This document shows positions 43,084 through 51,350 of a DNA stretch of 64,000 nt, piece by piece. The notes below the pieces were generated by a model that was not told the DNA's origin, searched no databases, and was given only the letters and a program-made list of their open reading frames with translations. Each line of letters begins with the position of its first letter. Within the stretch, counting starts at the first letter, position 1. Origin of the DNA: Domibacillus iocasae. Its GTDB lineage: Bacteria > Bacillota > Bacilli > Bacillales > Domibacillaceae. The stretch spans positions 310,001 through 374,000 of the forward strand of contig NZ_MAMP01000024.1 in assembly GCF_001750285.1 (NCBI RefSeq), written 5' to 3'. Made by a program: the position numbers and the translations under genes.

Positions 43084-43944
43084 ATGAAATACGAAATTGT
43101 CCATACAAATACATTTCATTATGAAAATGATGTAGACCAAAGCATGAATCATATCCGATTAAAGCCGAGCATGGATGAATGCCAGCGTCTGCTTTCTTAT
43201 CAGATTGATGTAATTCCTGCTTCTATGACAAAAGAATCCTTTGATCTTTGGGGAAATACTGTTGAAAGCTTTCTGATTCCGCAGAAGCACAATTCATTAG
43301 AGGTTAAAACTACCTCTATCGTCAGTATTCAGCGCGCTCCATTTATTCAGAGAATTGAGTACTCTTCCGAAATGAAATCGATTTTCCATTCTAAGCTTTT
43401 CTTTGAACATTATCTGCCCTTTTTAAGGGAAAATGTGTATACGTATCTCAGCCAAGAACAGATTGATGAAGTCCTGCAGGCTATCGGAGATATTGAAAAT
43501 CCTGTCCAGTTTTCATTAGAATTGATGAGTTATTTGCATAGCGTATTTACGTATGATACCGAATCAACAAATGTGAACACAAACGCCCAGGAAGCATTCT
43601 CCTTAAAAAAAGGAGTTTGCCAGGATTATACCCATGTCATGCTTAGCGTACTCAGAAAAAAAGGCATTCCGGCGAGATACGTTAGCGGTTATTTGTATGT
43701 GGGGGAGAATTCCGGTTTTATCGGTGATTCTGCTTCTCATGCATGGGTAGAAGTGATGGTTCCCGGTATTGGCTGGATCGGCTTGGATCCGACAAATAAT
43801 GTAGAGGCACTGGAAAACCATATTCGGATTGGCACAGGGCGGGACTATACAGATGTAAGCCCGCTTCAGGGAACTTATAGAGGGGGAGGTGGGCAGCATA
43901 CGCTTGACGTAAAAGTCAGCGTGAAAAAACTTGACTATCTATAA
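43084..43944 (+). CDS. Transglutaminase-like cysteine peptidase family protein
   Basis: 286 residues. The N-terminal beta region (KYEIVHTNTFHYENDVDQSMNHIRLKPS) is that of bacterial transglutaminase-like proteins. The core has catalytic Cys in KKGVCQDYTHVMLSVLRKKGIPARYVSGYL, His in SASHAWVEVMVPGIGW and Asp in GLDPTNN. It probably hydrolyses or transfers an isopeptide made by the partner ligase. The ATG at 43,084 follows GAGGGAAGG; an in-frame TTG at 43,066 has no good site. Last gene of the operon, followed by a strong terminator. Confidence 0.88.
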   Translation: MKYEIVHTNTFHYENDVDQSMNHIRLKPSMDECQRLLSYQIDVIPASMTKESFDLWGNTVESFLIPQKHNSLEVKTTSIVSIQRAPFIQRIEYSSEMKSIFHSKLFFEHYLPFLRENVYTYLSQEQIDEVLQAIGDIENPVQFSLELMSYLHSVFTYDTESTNVNTNAQEAFSLKKGVCQDYTHVMLSVLRKKGIPARYVSGYLYVGENSGFIGDSASHAWVEVMVPGIGWIGLDPTNNVEALENHIRIGTGRDYTDVSPLQGTYRGGGGQHTLDVKVSVKKLDYL

Positions 43945-43951
43945 TAAATGA

Positions 43952-44000
43952 TTCAGAAAGCGGCAGCTTTTCAAAATGAAAAGCTACCGCTTTCTGCTAT
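43952..44000 (+). terminator. Terminator of the ATP-grasp operon
   Basis: A long stem of CAGAAAGCGG-AGCTTTTC with its complement (one mismatched pair) around AAAAT, followed by a short T-rich stretch. Confidence 0.85.
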
Positions 44001-44029
44001 GCATTTTTATAAACTATATAAATTGAACA

Positions 44030-44700
44030 AAGATTCTTACTTTAGAAAACAGTGACTGTTTAGGCTGGTGTGTTTCGTATAGGTGCAAAAGGATGATCAC
44101 CGATTTGTTTTGGAGGAATCCACCCTGCTCAACAATCCCTTATGTGCGCAAGCATGAGTCGGTCTTGTGGAGGTTTTTGAACAGGGACCGATAGGTGGCC
44201 GGACTTCGCGTTCTACGGGCAGTGCGGCATTCCTTAGCTGTGCCTGCAGGATCTGCCGATTCACTATACGTCCCGCAGAAGTCTTCATCCGGCAGGCTTC
44301 ACCAAGTGTTTTGAGAAAAGCGGTGAGTGTTCAAGCTGGCGCGCTTTGCTCTTTAAATGGATGATCGCTTCGTTTTAAATCGAAGCCTGCTAGCCCCCCT
44401 TTTTTCTTCTTTATCCTTACTTGTCAAAAAGCAGAGGCGGCGGATGTGCGGCGCAGACTCCAGTGGGACTAGCGGGCAAGTGTTGAGATCGGTGGAGCCG
44501 CAGAGCGGCGGAAACGAATTCAACACTTGCCCGCTATGGTGCGCGAAGCCGTGCGCCCACCGCCATTTCGGCTCCTATCAAAAGCAGCAAGCCAAAACGG
44601 CTCTCACACAAAAGCAACAGTAAAAAAGGGTGATGCAGGCTACTCTTTAGGGGAGTTGACCGGTCAACATCTGGCATAAGGAAAAATGATAAGGTCAACT
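44030..44700. repeat. Degenerate GC-rich repeat region, two tandem diverged units
   Basis: No gene. AAAACAGTGACTGTTTAGGCTGG at about 44,046 and AAAAGCGGTGAGTGTTCAAGCTGG-like sequence at about 44,316 start two related units; both reach a GGATGATC about 45-55 bases on. The first unit holds a block related to copies A and C (ACTTCGCGTTCTACGGGCAG). The second contains a perfect 17-bp inverted repeat, TAGCGGGCAAGTGTTGA (44,470-44,486) with its complement at 44,520-44,536, enclosing GCCGC-AGA-GCGGC. GTTGACCGGTCAAC at 44,655-44,668 is a perfect palindrome. Confidence 0.55.
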
Positions 44701-44713
44701 TATATAATGTAAA

Positions 44714-44752
44714 AATAAAAAAGACTTCTTCCGAAGAAGCAGTCTTTTTTAA
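44714..44752 (-). terminator. Terminator of the small orphan gene
   Basis: AAAAAAGACT/AGTCTTTTTT outer stem with a CTTC/GAAG inner stem, ending leftward in a T run. Confidence 0.8.
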
Positions 44753-44762
44753 ACAAATCTAT

Positions 44763-45062
44763 TTATTCACTGTGTATGTCAAATGTAATGTCTTGATTTC
44801 GGTGGTCAATAAATGCAACACTGAAAATGCGGTTGTCTGGTGTCGTTGCATCCGGTGTTTCAAATTTATAGTAGGTTTTTTTGCGGTCTTTTCTGTCATT
44901 TAGATAACGGTCGGATATCATATTATACAATGCTGATGACTCTTCGCACTTAATATGAAAGTGAGTGCCTTCGCCGATTTTCAGCTCTTCTTCGAACAAT
45001 TTAGGCTGTTTCCACTCACCATGTCCATTTCGGTATACACATTTTACTTTGTTTGTTTTCAT
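44763..45062 (-). CDS. Conserved-looking hypothetical protein, 99 residues
   Basis: I do not recognise it. The soluble sequence has VYRNGHGEWKQPKLFEEEL, a central HFHIKCEESSALYN and YYKFETPDATTPDNRIFSVAFIDH, suggesting alternating beta strands of a small domain. AAGGAG lies 9 bases upstream of the ATG and a terminator follows, so a real gene is likely. It stands alone between a repeat region and asnO. Confidence 0.65.
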   Translation of the reverse strand: MKTNKVKCVYRNGHGEWKQPKLFEEELKIGEGTHFHIKCEESSALYNMISDRYLNDRKDRKKTYYKFETPDATTPDNRIFSVAFIDHRNQDITFDIHSE

Positions 45063-45123
45063 TGTTCAGCACTCCTTCCCTTATTTGATTACTATATTCC
45101 CTGATTTTCTTTAAAAAAACCTC

Positions 45124-46941
45124 TTATTTGTTATAAAATCTCACACCATATTCATCAAACCAGAGGTGCAATTGTATAAAATAGGCGACAAGCTGTGGAC
45201 CCGTCATCAGCTGGCCAAACCAGGGAACACGAAACGACGCTCCGCCCGTATTCGCCATTTCCTCGAGCTTTTCCCGGGAGAAAAATTCAAGCAACAGTGA
45301 ATCACCGGATAGAATCTCCCGCAACATGCCCGACACAGCCGCTGTATAATCGGGATGATGTGTCTTCGGATAGGGACTTTTTTTCCGGTACAGCACATCC
45401 GCCGGCAGTACGCCGTCAAGCGCCTTTCGCAAAATCCCTTTTTCCCGGCCATCCGCCATCTTCATTTCCCATGGAATATTCCATACATATTCCACGAGCC
45501 GGTGATCCGCAAACGGCACACGCACTTCAAGCCCGGCTCCCATACTCATCCGGTCCTTGCGCTCAAGCAGCACCGCCATAAATGACACCATGTTTATATA
45601 AAACAGCTCTCTGCGCTTTTGTTCCAGTGCGGTTTCTCCGTCCAGCTGCGGTGTTTCACTTCGGAGCCAGCCGCTTTTTTCCCGGACATATTCCTCTAAA
45701 GACAGTTCTTTTCGCCATTTATCGTTCAGCAGTAATGTCTTTTCCTCGATCGATGTTAGCCACGGAAAACCATTTTCTTTTAGTTCCCGGTGAAACCACG
45801 GATAGCCGCCAAACACTTCATCCGCACATTCTCCCGATAAGCCCACTGTGAAATCCTGTTTAATTTCATCGCAAAACCATAGCAATGATGAATCTACATC
45901 CGCCATTCCCGGCAAGTCCCGCGCGATCATCGCTTCTTTTAATTTCGCCGCAAGCGTATCGTGATCGATCACTTTTGTATGATGAACCGATCCGATATGA
46001 TGCTGCATTTTTTCAATCCACGGCCTGTCTTCTCCAGGCTGAAACAGATTTTTCTTAAAAAAACGGCTGTTATCTTCGTATTCAATGGAATACGTATGAA
46101 GCGGTTTGTCAAAGAAGTTCGCCGCAAATGCACTGATCGCGCTTGAGTCAACACCGCCCGACAAAAAAGTGCAAACCGGCACATCCGCCGTCAGCTGCCG
46201 CTCAACTGCATCCCGAAGTAAATAACGCACGCGTTCCGCTGTTTCATTCAATGAGTGGCGGTGCGGCTCACTTTTCACATTCCAATAACGCCACACGTTC
46301 AGTCCGCTCCGCTTTACTGTTAGTGCATGCGCCGGTCGTAATTCGAATATATTTTTGAATACACCGTTTCCCGGCGTGCGCCCCGGTCCAAGTGCAAACA
46401 ATTCCATTAGTCCCGATCGTTCGATTTCCGCCTCAACATCCGGATGTGCAAGAAGAGCTTTTAATTCTGAACCAAATAAAAAAGCACCGTTTTTTTCCGT
46501 ATAAAAAAGAGGTTTCACACCAAGCCTGTCACGTGCCATAAACAATTCCTGGCGCTGCTCATCCCACACGCCAAATGCGAAAATCCCGTTCAGCTGCTCC
46601 AAACAGTTTTCACGCCATTCGATAAACGCGGTTAACAGCACTTCAGTATCGGAGTGCCCTTGAAATGCATGGCCACGTTTTATCAGTTCTTTCCGTACCT
46701 CTTCTGTATTATAAAGCTCGCCGTTGTACACCATCGTAAATGAGCCGCGTGTCATTGGCTGAATACCGCCCGCCGGATCGACAACGACAAGCCGGGTATG
46801 ACCGAATGCCGCATGACGTGACGTCCACACATTAAAGTCGTCCGGACCCCGCTTTTTCAGCGTCGCCGCCATTTTGCTGACCGTTTCTTTTTCATCCACC
46901 AGCTCCCGCTGAAAATGAACCAGGCCCGTTATGCCGCACAT
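45124..46941 (-). CDS. asnO: Glutamine-hydrolysing asparagine synthase, AsnO type
   Basis: 605 residues. The ATG at 46,941 is chosen because the class II amidotransferase needs Cys at position 2 (MCGITGLVHF), and AAAGGG lies upstream. The glutaminase domain shows MVYNGELYN and SDTEVLLTAF. The synthetase domain shows CTFLSGGVDSSAISAF (PP-loop) and GLSGECADEVFGGY. It is closer to B. subtilis AsnO (sporulation-linked) than AsnB, judged from the N-terminal sequence and length. The C-terminus ends WFDEYGVRFYNK. Confidence 0.92.
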   Translation of the reverse strand: MCGITGLVHFQRELVDEKETVSKMAATLKKRGPDDFNVWTSRHAAFGHTRLVVVDPAGGIQPMTRGSFTMVYNGELYNTEEVRKELIKRGHAFQGHSDTEVLLTAFIEWRENCLEQLNGIFAFGVWDEQRQELFMARDRLGVKPLFYTEKNGAFLFGSELKALLAHPDVEAEIERSGLMELFALGPGRTPGNGVFKNIFELRPAHALTVKRSGLNVWRYWNVKSEPHRHSLNETAERVRYLLRDAVERQLTADVPVCTFLSGGVDSSAISAFAANFFDKPLHTYSIEYEDNSRFFKKNLFQPGEDRPWIEKMQHHIGSVHHTKVIDHDTLAAKLKEAMIARDLPGMADVDSSLLWFCDEIKQDFTVGLSGECADEVFGGYPWFHRELKENGFPWLTSIEEKTLLLNDKWRKELSLEEYVREKSGWLRSETPQLDGETALEQKRRELFYINMVSFMAVLLERKDRMSMGAGLEVRVPFADHRLVEYVWNIPWEMKMADGREKGILRKALDGVLPADVLYRKKSPYPKTHHPDYTAAVSGMLREILSGDSLLLEFFSREKLEEMANTGGASFRVPWFGQLMTGPQLVAYFIQLHLWFDEYGVRFYNK

Positions 46942-46994
46942 GTTCATCACCCTTTCCTGTATTACTTTATTCACCGCTTGGACAAAACATTCCA

Positions 46995-47036
46995 CAAAAA
47001 AAACGCCAGGCAGTTACTCAGCGGCGTTTTTTGTTC
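46995..47036 (-). terminator. Terminator of the ohr-gpx-ohrR unit
   Basis: AAAAAACGCC/GGCGTTTTTT stem overlapping the 3' end of ohrR, followed leftward by a T run. Confidence 0.75.
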
Positions 47037-47463
47037 GGTTCTTCAGTTTTCGGTGCAGCCCATTTAAAGTTCCCATCATCTGCTCATATTCGGTTACGCT
47101 AATGTTGCAAAACTGTATTTCTTCGGCGACACGCTTCGTAATGGCAGACTGTTCTCTGCGTGCTTTTTCTTGGAGATAAATAAACACTTTCCGCTCATCG
47201 TCTTTCGAGCGCTCTTTTCGCACCCAGCCATTTTCCTGCATACGCGAAATCATTGGCGTCAGTGTTCCCGTGCCAAGATGAAGCCTCGCACCAAGTTCTT
47301 TCATCGTTACTTCATCTTTCTCCCACAACGACAACAGCACCAAATACTGTGGGTATGTCAATCCAAAAGGCTGAAGCACACTTGTATACAGCTTATTAAA
47401 TTCACCAGCCGTTTCGTACACGGCAAAGCAAAGCTGTTTATTCAGCGATAAAAAATCATTCAT
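47014..47463 (-). CDS. ohrR: OhrR-type MarR family peroxide-sensing repressor
   Basis: 149 residues. LNKQLCFAVYETAGEFNKLY carries the single N-terminal Cys that senses organic hydroperoxides in OhrR, with the partner tyrosines. MarR winged HTH: VTMKELGARLHLGTGTLTPMISRMQENGWVRKERSKDDERKV (in fragments). It overlaps the glutathione-peroxidase gene by 4 bp. A palindrome of OhrR-operator form precedes ohr upstream. Confidence 0.9.
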   Translation of the reverse strand: MNDFLSLNKQLCFAVYETAGEFNKLYTSVLQPFGLTYPQYLVLLSLWEKDEVTMKELGARLHLGTGTLTPMISRMQENGWVRKERSKDDERKVFIYLQEKARREQSAITKRVAEEIQFCNISVTEYEQMMGTLNGLHRKLKNRTKNAAE

Positions 47464-47939
47464 GACAATACGTTTTTTAAGTCCTCTTCTATTTTTTCAG
47501 GATCTGTCTGGGGTGCATACCGTTCTACAACCTGACCATTTTTATCAATTAAAAACTTCGTGAAATTCCACTTGATTTTTTTTGACAGCAGCCCTTTTTT
47601 CTCCGTCGTTAAATGTTTAAAAAGCGGGTCCGCATGATCTCCATTTACATCAATTTTCGCAAATATGGGAAACGTGACACCATAATTCACTTGGCAAAAT
47701 TCTGTCGTTTTGTCGATATCATCGAATTCCTGGTTATTGAACTGATCGCATGGAAAACCAAGAACCATTAATCCATCATCCTTATATTTTTCATACAGAG
47801 ACTGAAGACCACCAAACTGTGGCGTAAATCCACATTTGCTCGCCGTGTTCACAATAACGAAGGCCTTTCCTTCATACTGTTTCAGCGAAAGCATTTCGCC
47901 ATTTGGTTTTTTTACAGTAAAATCATAAACAGTGGTCAT
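47460..47939 (-). CDS. Glutathione peroxidase family thiol peroxidase (BsaA-like)
   Basis: 159 residues. NTASKCGFTPQFGGLQ holds the peroxidatic Cys (Cys, not selenocysteine), GFPCDQFNNQEF the Gln motif, and KWNFTKFLID the Trp/Asn pair. Bacterial members usually use thioredoxin rather than glutathione. The ATG at 47,939 is 7 bases after AAAGGGG; an ATG two codons earlier is too close. It lies between ohr (12 bp) and ohrR (overlap), so it should share their peroxide control. Confidence 0.92.
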   Translation of the reverse strand: MTTVYDFTVKKPNGEMLSLKQYEGKAFVIVNTASKCGFTPQFGGLQSLYEKYKDDGLMVLGFPCDQFNNQEFDDIDKTTEFCQVNYGVTFPIFAKIDVNGDHADPLFKHLTTEKKGLLSKKIKWNFTKFLIDKNGQVVERYAPQTDPEKIEEDLKNVLS

Positions 47940-47951
47940 AAACATTCCCCT

Positions 47952-48371
47952 TTACTTAACGGATAATTCAACATCAATATTGCCTTTTATGGCTTTTGAA
48001 TATGGGCAGAAATTATGCGCTTTATGCACGTATTCTTCCGCAGTCTCACGATCAACCCCTGCAATTGACACTTCAAGCTTCACCCCAAGTTGAAATCCAT
48101 TATCTGTCTTATCCGGGAAAAGTGACACAGTCGCTGTTACCTCACTGCTGTCAAACTTCACATTGCCTTTTTCTAATAATAATTCAAGTGCACTATTAAA
48201 GCATGCACTGTAGCCGGCCGCAAAAAGCTGTTCAGGATTTGTAGCCGTTGTAGCGCTGCCGCCGAGTGCCGCCGGTTTGGCGACATCAATATTGAAAATA
48301 TTATCCGGTGAATGCACTTCTCCCTCACGTCCGCCTGTGTTAATGATCGTTGCTTCATAAAGTGGCTTCAT
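47952..48371 (-). CDS. ohr: Organic hydroperoxide resistance peroxidase Ohr
   Basis: 139 residues of the Ohr/OsmC fold. Catalytic Cys pair: AAGYSACFNSALELL and NFCPYSKAIKGN. Reduces organic peroxides with lipoyl-type dithiols. First gene of a three-gene unit with a thiol peroxidase and the repressor. AAAGGAG precedes the ATG. Confidence 0.94.
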   Translation of the reverse strand: MKPLYEATIINTGGREGEVHSPDNIFNIDVAKPAALGGSATTATNPEQLFAAGYSACFNSALELLLEKGNVKFDSSEVTATVSLFPDKTDNGFQLGVKLEVSIAGVDRETAEEYVHKAHNFCPYSKAIKGNIDVELSVK

Positions 48372-48404
48372 TTAATAAGCTCCTTTTCTATTAATTAAAT
48401 CTTC

Positions 48405-48419
48405 TACGATTAAATCGTA
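48405..48419. promoter_or_regulatory. OhrR-like operator
   Basis: TACGATTAAATCGTA is a perfect 15-base palindrome of the same form as the B. subtilis OhrR site (TACAATT-based). On the minus strand it overlaps the -10 (TACGAT) of a TTGCAT-17-TACGAT promoter, so bound repressor would block polymerase. Confidence 0.7.
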
Positions 48420-48443
48420 CACGTTTCAAATAAATAATGCAAA

Positions 48444-48482
48444 CAAAAAGAAGCCATCTTTAAAAAAATGGCTTTTTCATAT
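48444..48482 (-). terminator. Terminator of the TerD gene
   Basis: AAGCCAT/ATGGCTT stem at the 3' end of the coding region, followed leftward by CTTTTT. Confidence 0.65.
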
Positions 48483-49059
48483 GTAAGGGCGACAATTTAT
48501 TCATTGATTTTTTCTTATCAAAAAAACCGTCTGGAAAGTCTGTAAGCCCGTATATATTGCAAATATCCTGAAAGTTACCTGTGGCACCGCTTCCCGTTAA
48601 GACAATCCGCCAGCCATTATCTGCCCGGCGCACATCTCCAATGACGACCCCCGATGTGTCAGAAAAATCCTCTCCCAGTTCGTAACGGACGATTTCTTCT
48701 TTTGTTTCATCATTGATCATCCTGATAAAGGCTTCATTTACATCACGAAAGAAGGTTTGGACGCCCGATTGATAAAGAGCGACAGCAATGACAATTTTAT
48801 CAACAGACGCAGGCAGCATGGACAACTGAACATATAATTCTTCATCATCGCCAATGCCCGCACCCGTTTGATTATCATTTGACAAAAGCAGCGCACCATC
48901 AAAAGCTGTCAATTGGTTATAAAAAACGATATGTTTATGCGAACGGACTCTATCTTTTTCATCAACTAACATTGCCATCATATCAAGATCAAAAAGTGAA
49001 GCGCTTCCATCCCAGCCTAGGGCAATTTTAATAGAAGCTGTCAGCCGATTAGGTTTCAA
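48460..49059 (-). CDS. TerD family stress protein
   Basis: 199 residues. IALGWDGSASLFDLDMMAMLVDE gives the DxDxxxF calcium-binding pattern. FYNQLTAFDGALLLSNDNQTGAGIGDDEELYVQLSMLP and DICNIYG (fragments) are standard for TerD. It probably binds Ca2+ and belongs to a chemical- or metal-stress response, but here it is alone without terBCE-type partners. TTG at 49,059 follows AAGGAGGG by 7 bases. The C-terminal 25 residues are Lys/Phe-rich and unusual. Confidence 0.87.
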   Translation of the reverse strand: MKPNRLTASIKIALGWDGSASLFDLDMMAMLVDEKDRVRSHKHIVFYNQLTAFDGALLLSNDNQTGAGIGDDEELYVQLSMLPASVDKIVIAVALYQSGVQTFFRDVNEAFIRMINDETKEEIVRYELGEDFSDTSGVVIGDVRRADNGWRIVLTGSGATGNFQDICNIYGLTDFPDGFFDKKKSMNKLSPLHMKKPFF

Positions 49060-49131
49060 AAAAATCCCTCCTTACCATTAATCATATCAGCTGCAGGCTT
49101 TCTTTCAAAGTAAAAGCCTACAGCTGACGAT

Positions 49132-49941
49132 CTATCTTGTTCTCGTTTCAAGCTGATTCAGCATTTGCTCTGCAATCGCATGGTAGCCAAGTTCACTCGG
49201 ATGAATTCCATCGTCTGACAAATTTTGCGGCTGCTCACTGTTTATCACTTCGGTTGTATCGACAACGACTGCGTAGTCTAATTTCGAAGCGAGCTCGTAC
49301 AGCTGGACATTCCATTTTGGTAAAAACCGGTCCGCCAGCGTGTATAATTCAAACTCTCTATCAAGCGGGTTATACAATTCAAGCAATAAAACTGTCGCTT
49401 CCGGATTTAGCTCGTGCACCCGATCCAAAACGTCTGTTAAGTTCCCGTTAAATTCTGTCTGCAGCAAATCAAATGACTGTACAGCTTCATAAAATCCTTC
49501 TTCAAATCCAAGCTGCAAAATATCATTGCCGCCAACATTAATCGTGACAATATCCGCCTGCTTAATTTGCTCATCAAACTCCCCGTTTTGAACAAGTTCA
49601 TTTAATTCGCTGCTGGTAATCTCATTAATCCCTTCATTTTGAAACTGTACATCTTTTTGAATAGACGCTTCCAGATTTTCCGAGAATGTCTTAACGAGGT
49701 TTTCTTTCGGACTTGCTCCAAACCCGGTAATAATTGAATCCCCAATCGCTACATGGCGAAGCACTTGCTTGTCGCTTTTACGAAAATACTCTACATACGT
49801 GTCTTTTCGTTCACTTGCAAGTGTATGAGGCCCGTTTCCTTCCTTTAACTGCTCTATCTGATACTGCGGGTAATATATCCAAATCGCAATGCCTGCCACA
49901 CACGCTGCTACGAGACTAAGGATCGCTGCGACCACTTTCAT
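49132..49941 (-). CDS. Membrane-anchored SGNH/GDSL hydrolase
   Basis: 269 residues. An N-terminal helix (~4-23) anchors or exports it. The catalytic SGNH blocks are VAIGDSIITGFGA (Ser), VTINVGGNDILQ (Gly and Asn) and SDDGIHPSELGYHAIAEQ (Asp, His). It is probably an extracytoplasmic esterase or lipase of the LipC/YpmR group. The substrate is unknown. No partner genes lie nearby. Confidence 0.87.
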   Translation of the reverse strand: MKVVAAILSLVAACVAGIAIWIYYPQYQIEQLKEGNGPHTLASERKDTYVEYFRKSDKQVLRHVAIGDSIITGFGASPKENLVKTFSENLEASIQKDVQFQNEGINEITSSELNELVQNGEFDEQIKQADIVTINVGGNDILQLGFEEGFYEAVQSFDLLQTEFNGNLTDVLDRVHELNPEATVLLLELYNPLDREFELYTLADRFLPKWNVQLYELASKLDYAVVVDTTEVINSEQPQNLSDDGIHPSELGYHAIAEQMLNQLETRTR

Positions 49942-50166
49942 GCCCTTTGCCTTTTTCCTCCTTTTATACCGAAATACCTTTCAGTATGACCTTGTTAATT
50001 TCCTATTATACGTTCGGGCACTCCGCTTTCTCAAATTATCTGTTTCTTATTGGAAGAAGTGGTTAAGCCGTTCCCATCCTGTTTATAAAGGCTGCTTAAC
50101 GCAAAAAACGGATTCATCCATTTCACAATTTCCGGTAAAAAAATCCAGTACGATCAGTGTGATATA

Positions 50167-50337
50167 TTATATAAAGAAAAAGCCGATCCAAATATGACTT
50201 TCTTTTATCCATACCCGCATTTCTGGAAAAGGAGTCCTGAATGTCGTTGAAAAAAGCAGAAAACTGATTATCGTTAAAACAAGAAATAACAGCGCATTTT
50301 TATGATGCAGCCGAATGAGCTTTTTGCCAAACGGCAT
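50167..50337 (-). pseudogene. Fragment of a cytochrome b/DUF4405-like membrane protein
   Basis: MPFGKKLIRLHHKNALLFLV and RVWIKESHIWIGFFFI resemble the N-terminal helix and following His-bearing segment of small b-type membrane proteins. The frame then meets TAA; the same frame continues with YITLIVLDFFTGN before a further stop. There is no ribosome site before the ATG. I read this as a decayed gene end; family assignment is tentative. Confidence 0.4.
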
Positions 50338-50451
50338 GTTGTATCAAAAAAACTCATCGATTTTCATGTTTAGTCACAGCCTTATCCAATGTGCTTTCTC
50401 ATTCTTAGTCTACTTCCTTCCCCTATTTGCTTCAAATTTAATGGCGCTTAA

Positions 50452-50484
50452 TATAAAAACCCCGTCTCATTCGACAGGGTCCGT
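50452..50484 (-). terminator. Terminator downstream of the PPIase remnant
   Basis: ACCC-GTC/GAC-GGGT stem with a leftward T run, about 10 bases past the original stop codon of the decayed gene. Confidence 0.7.
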
Positions 50485-50492
50485 CATTATTT

Positions 50493-50952
50493 CTAACGAT
50501 TATAAATGTCGTATTCTTCCTGTTTTTCTTCAAGCCATGTTGTGTACTCGGACGACAGTTTTTCCTGCATAAGTGTTTCACGGATTCCGTCTGTGCTGTC
50601 TTCTAAATTTGCCTCCTTTGCTTCCTGCTTATCCATTACTTTTATAACGTGGTAACCAATCAGTTTTTACTGGATCGCTTGTTTCTCCGACTTTCATAGC
50701 AAATGCGGCCGTTTCAAATTCTTCAGTCATTTCACCTGTGCCAAAGAATCCGAGCTCGCCGTCATTTTCCGCACTTGCTGTATCCGTTGAATATTCTTTC
50801 GCCAATTCGGCAAAGTCTTCGCCAGCTTCAAGTTTTTTGATTACTTCATTTGCCGTTTCTTCATCTTCAATTAAAATATGACTCGCTTCCACTTTCTCAG
50901 ATGTCGCAAAAGTGTCCTTCTCTTGATCCATTTCTTGCACATCCTTTTTCAT
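50493..50952 (-). pseudogene. Truncated, frameshifted PrsA-like parvulin (PPIase)
   Basis: The rotamase core is clear: [48 protein letters not shown] and [20 protein letters not shown] (fragments). After KTD the frame breaks. Restoring two missing bases gives [19 protein letters not shown] and a natural C-terminus ending at 50,493. The signal peptide, lipobox and N-terminal domain of PrsA are absent: the sequence starts [12 protein letters not shown] without an export signal. So both ends of the gene are damaged. It lies 50 bases from repeat copy B. Confidence 0.75.
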
Positions 50953-50996
50953 TCGTTACCTATTCAGTTTAACGAGGGACAGTGAAAATTAAATGA

Positions 50997-51350
50997 AAAA
51001 AAGCATCCTTTTTTGGATGCTCTAGACTGTAGACAAATTACTTTCTTTGCGTGAGAAAATTGTACACGTATTATTAAAATGGTTCCGAAAAGGCAGCGTT
51101 GAACTGCACCCCAATCATTGGACACTAATGATTGGGGATGCAGTTCAGAGTCGGGAGATCCCGCAAGCGTCAGCCGAGGAAGCTCCCGCACTGCCCATGG
51201 AAAGCGCATTCCTGCCAGCTTCACCTATCGGCTCCAGAAAAAAAACAAAATTAGTTAACTGGAATATTATAACTTTTCAGACATTAGACATTTGCTGAAA
51301 AGAAGCTGTTGACGTTGTCTACAAGCTGAAGCATTCTTTGAGGATGCTCA
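50997..51350. repeat. Interspersed repeat element, copy B, nested in duplicated terminator hairpin
   Basis: The element spans 51,024-51,327. The left end AGACTGTAGACAAATTAC and the next 60 bases match copy A closely, and so does the right 80 bases. Reversed, the right end reads AGCTTGTAGACAAC. The interior carries a near-perfect hairpin TGAACTGCA-CCCCAATCATT and complement (about 51,108-51,146). The left flank AGCATCC-AAAAAA-GGATGCT plus T7 (reading leftward, 51,002-51,021) is a terminator. The right flank (51,330-51,348), overlapping the stop codon of the next gene, is AGCATCC..GAATGCT, a decayed copy of the same stem. Confidence 0.75.

Noticed and set aside
44167-44623. Open frames of 65 and 88 codons in the 44-kb repeat region
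   Set aside because: No ribosome site, no recognisable domain, and they overlap inverted repeats.
44690-44712. TATAAT at about 44,703 as a plus-strand promoter
   Set aside because: No suitable -35 at 16-18 bases, no plus-strand gene follows, and it runs into the orphan gene's terminator.
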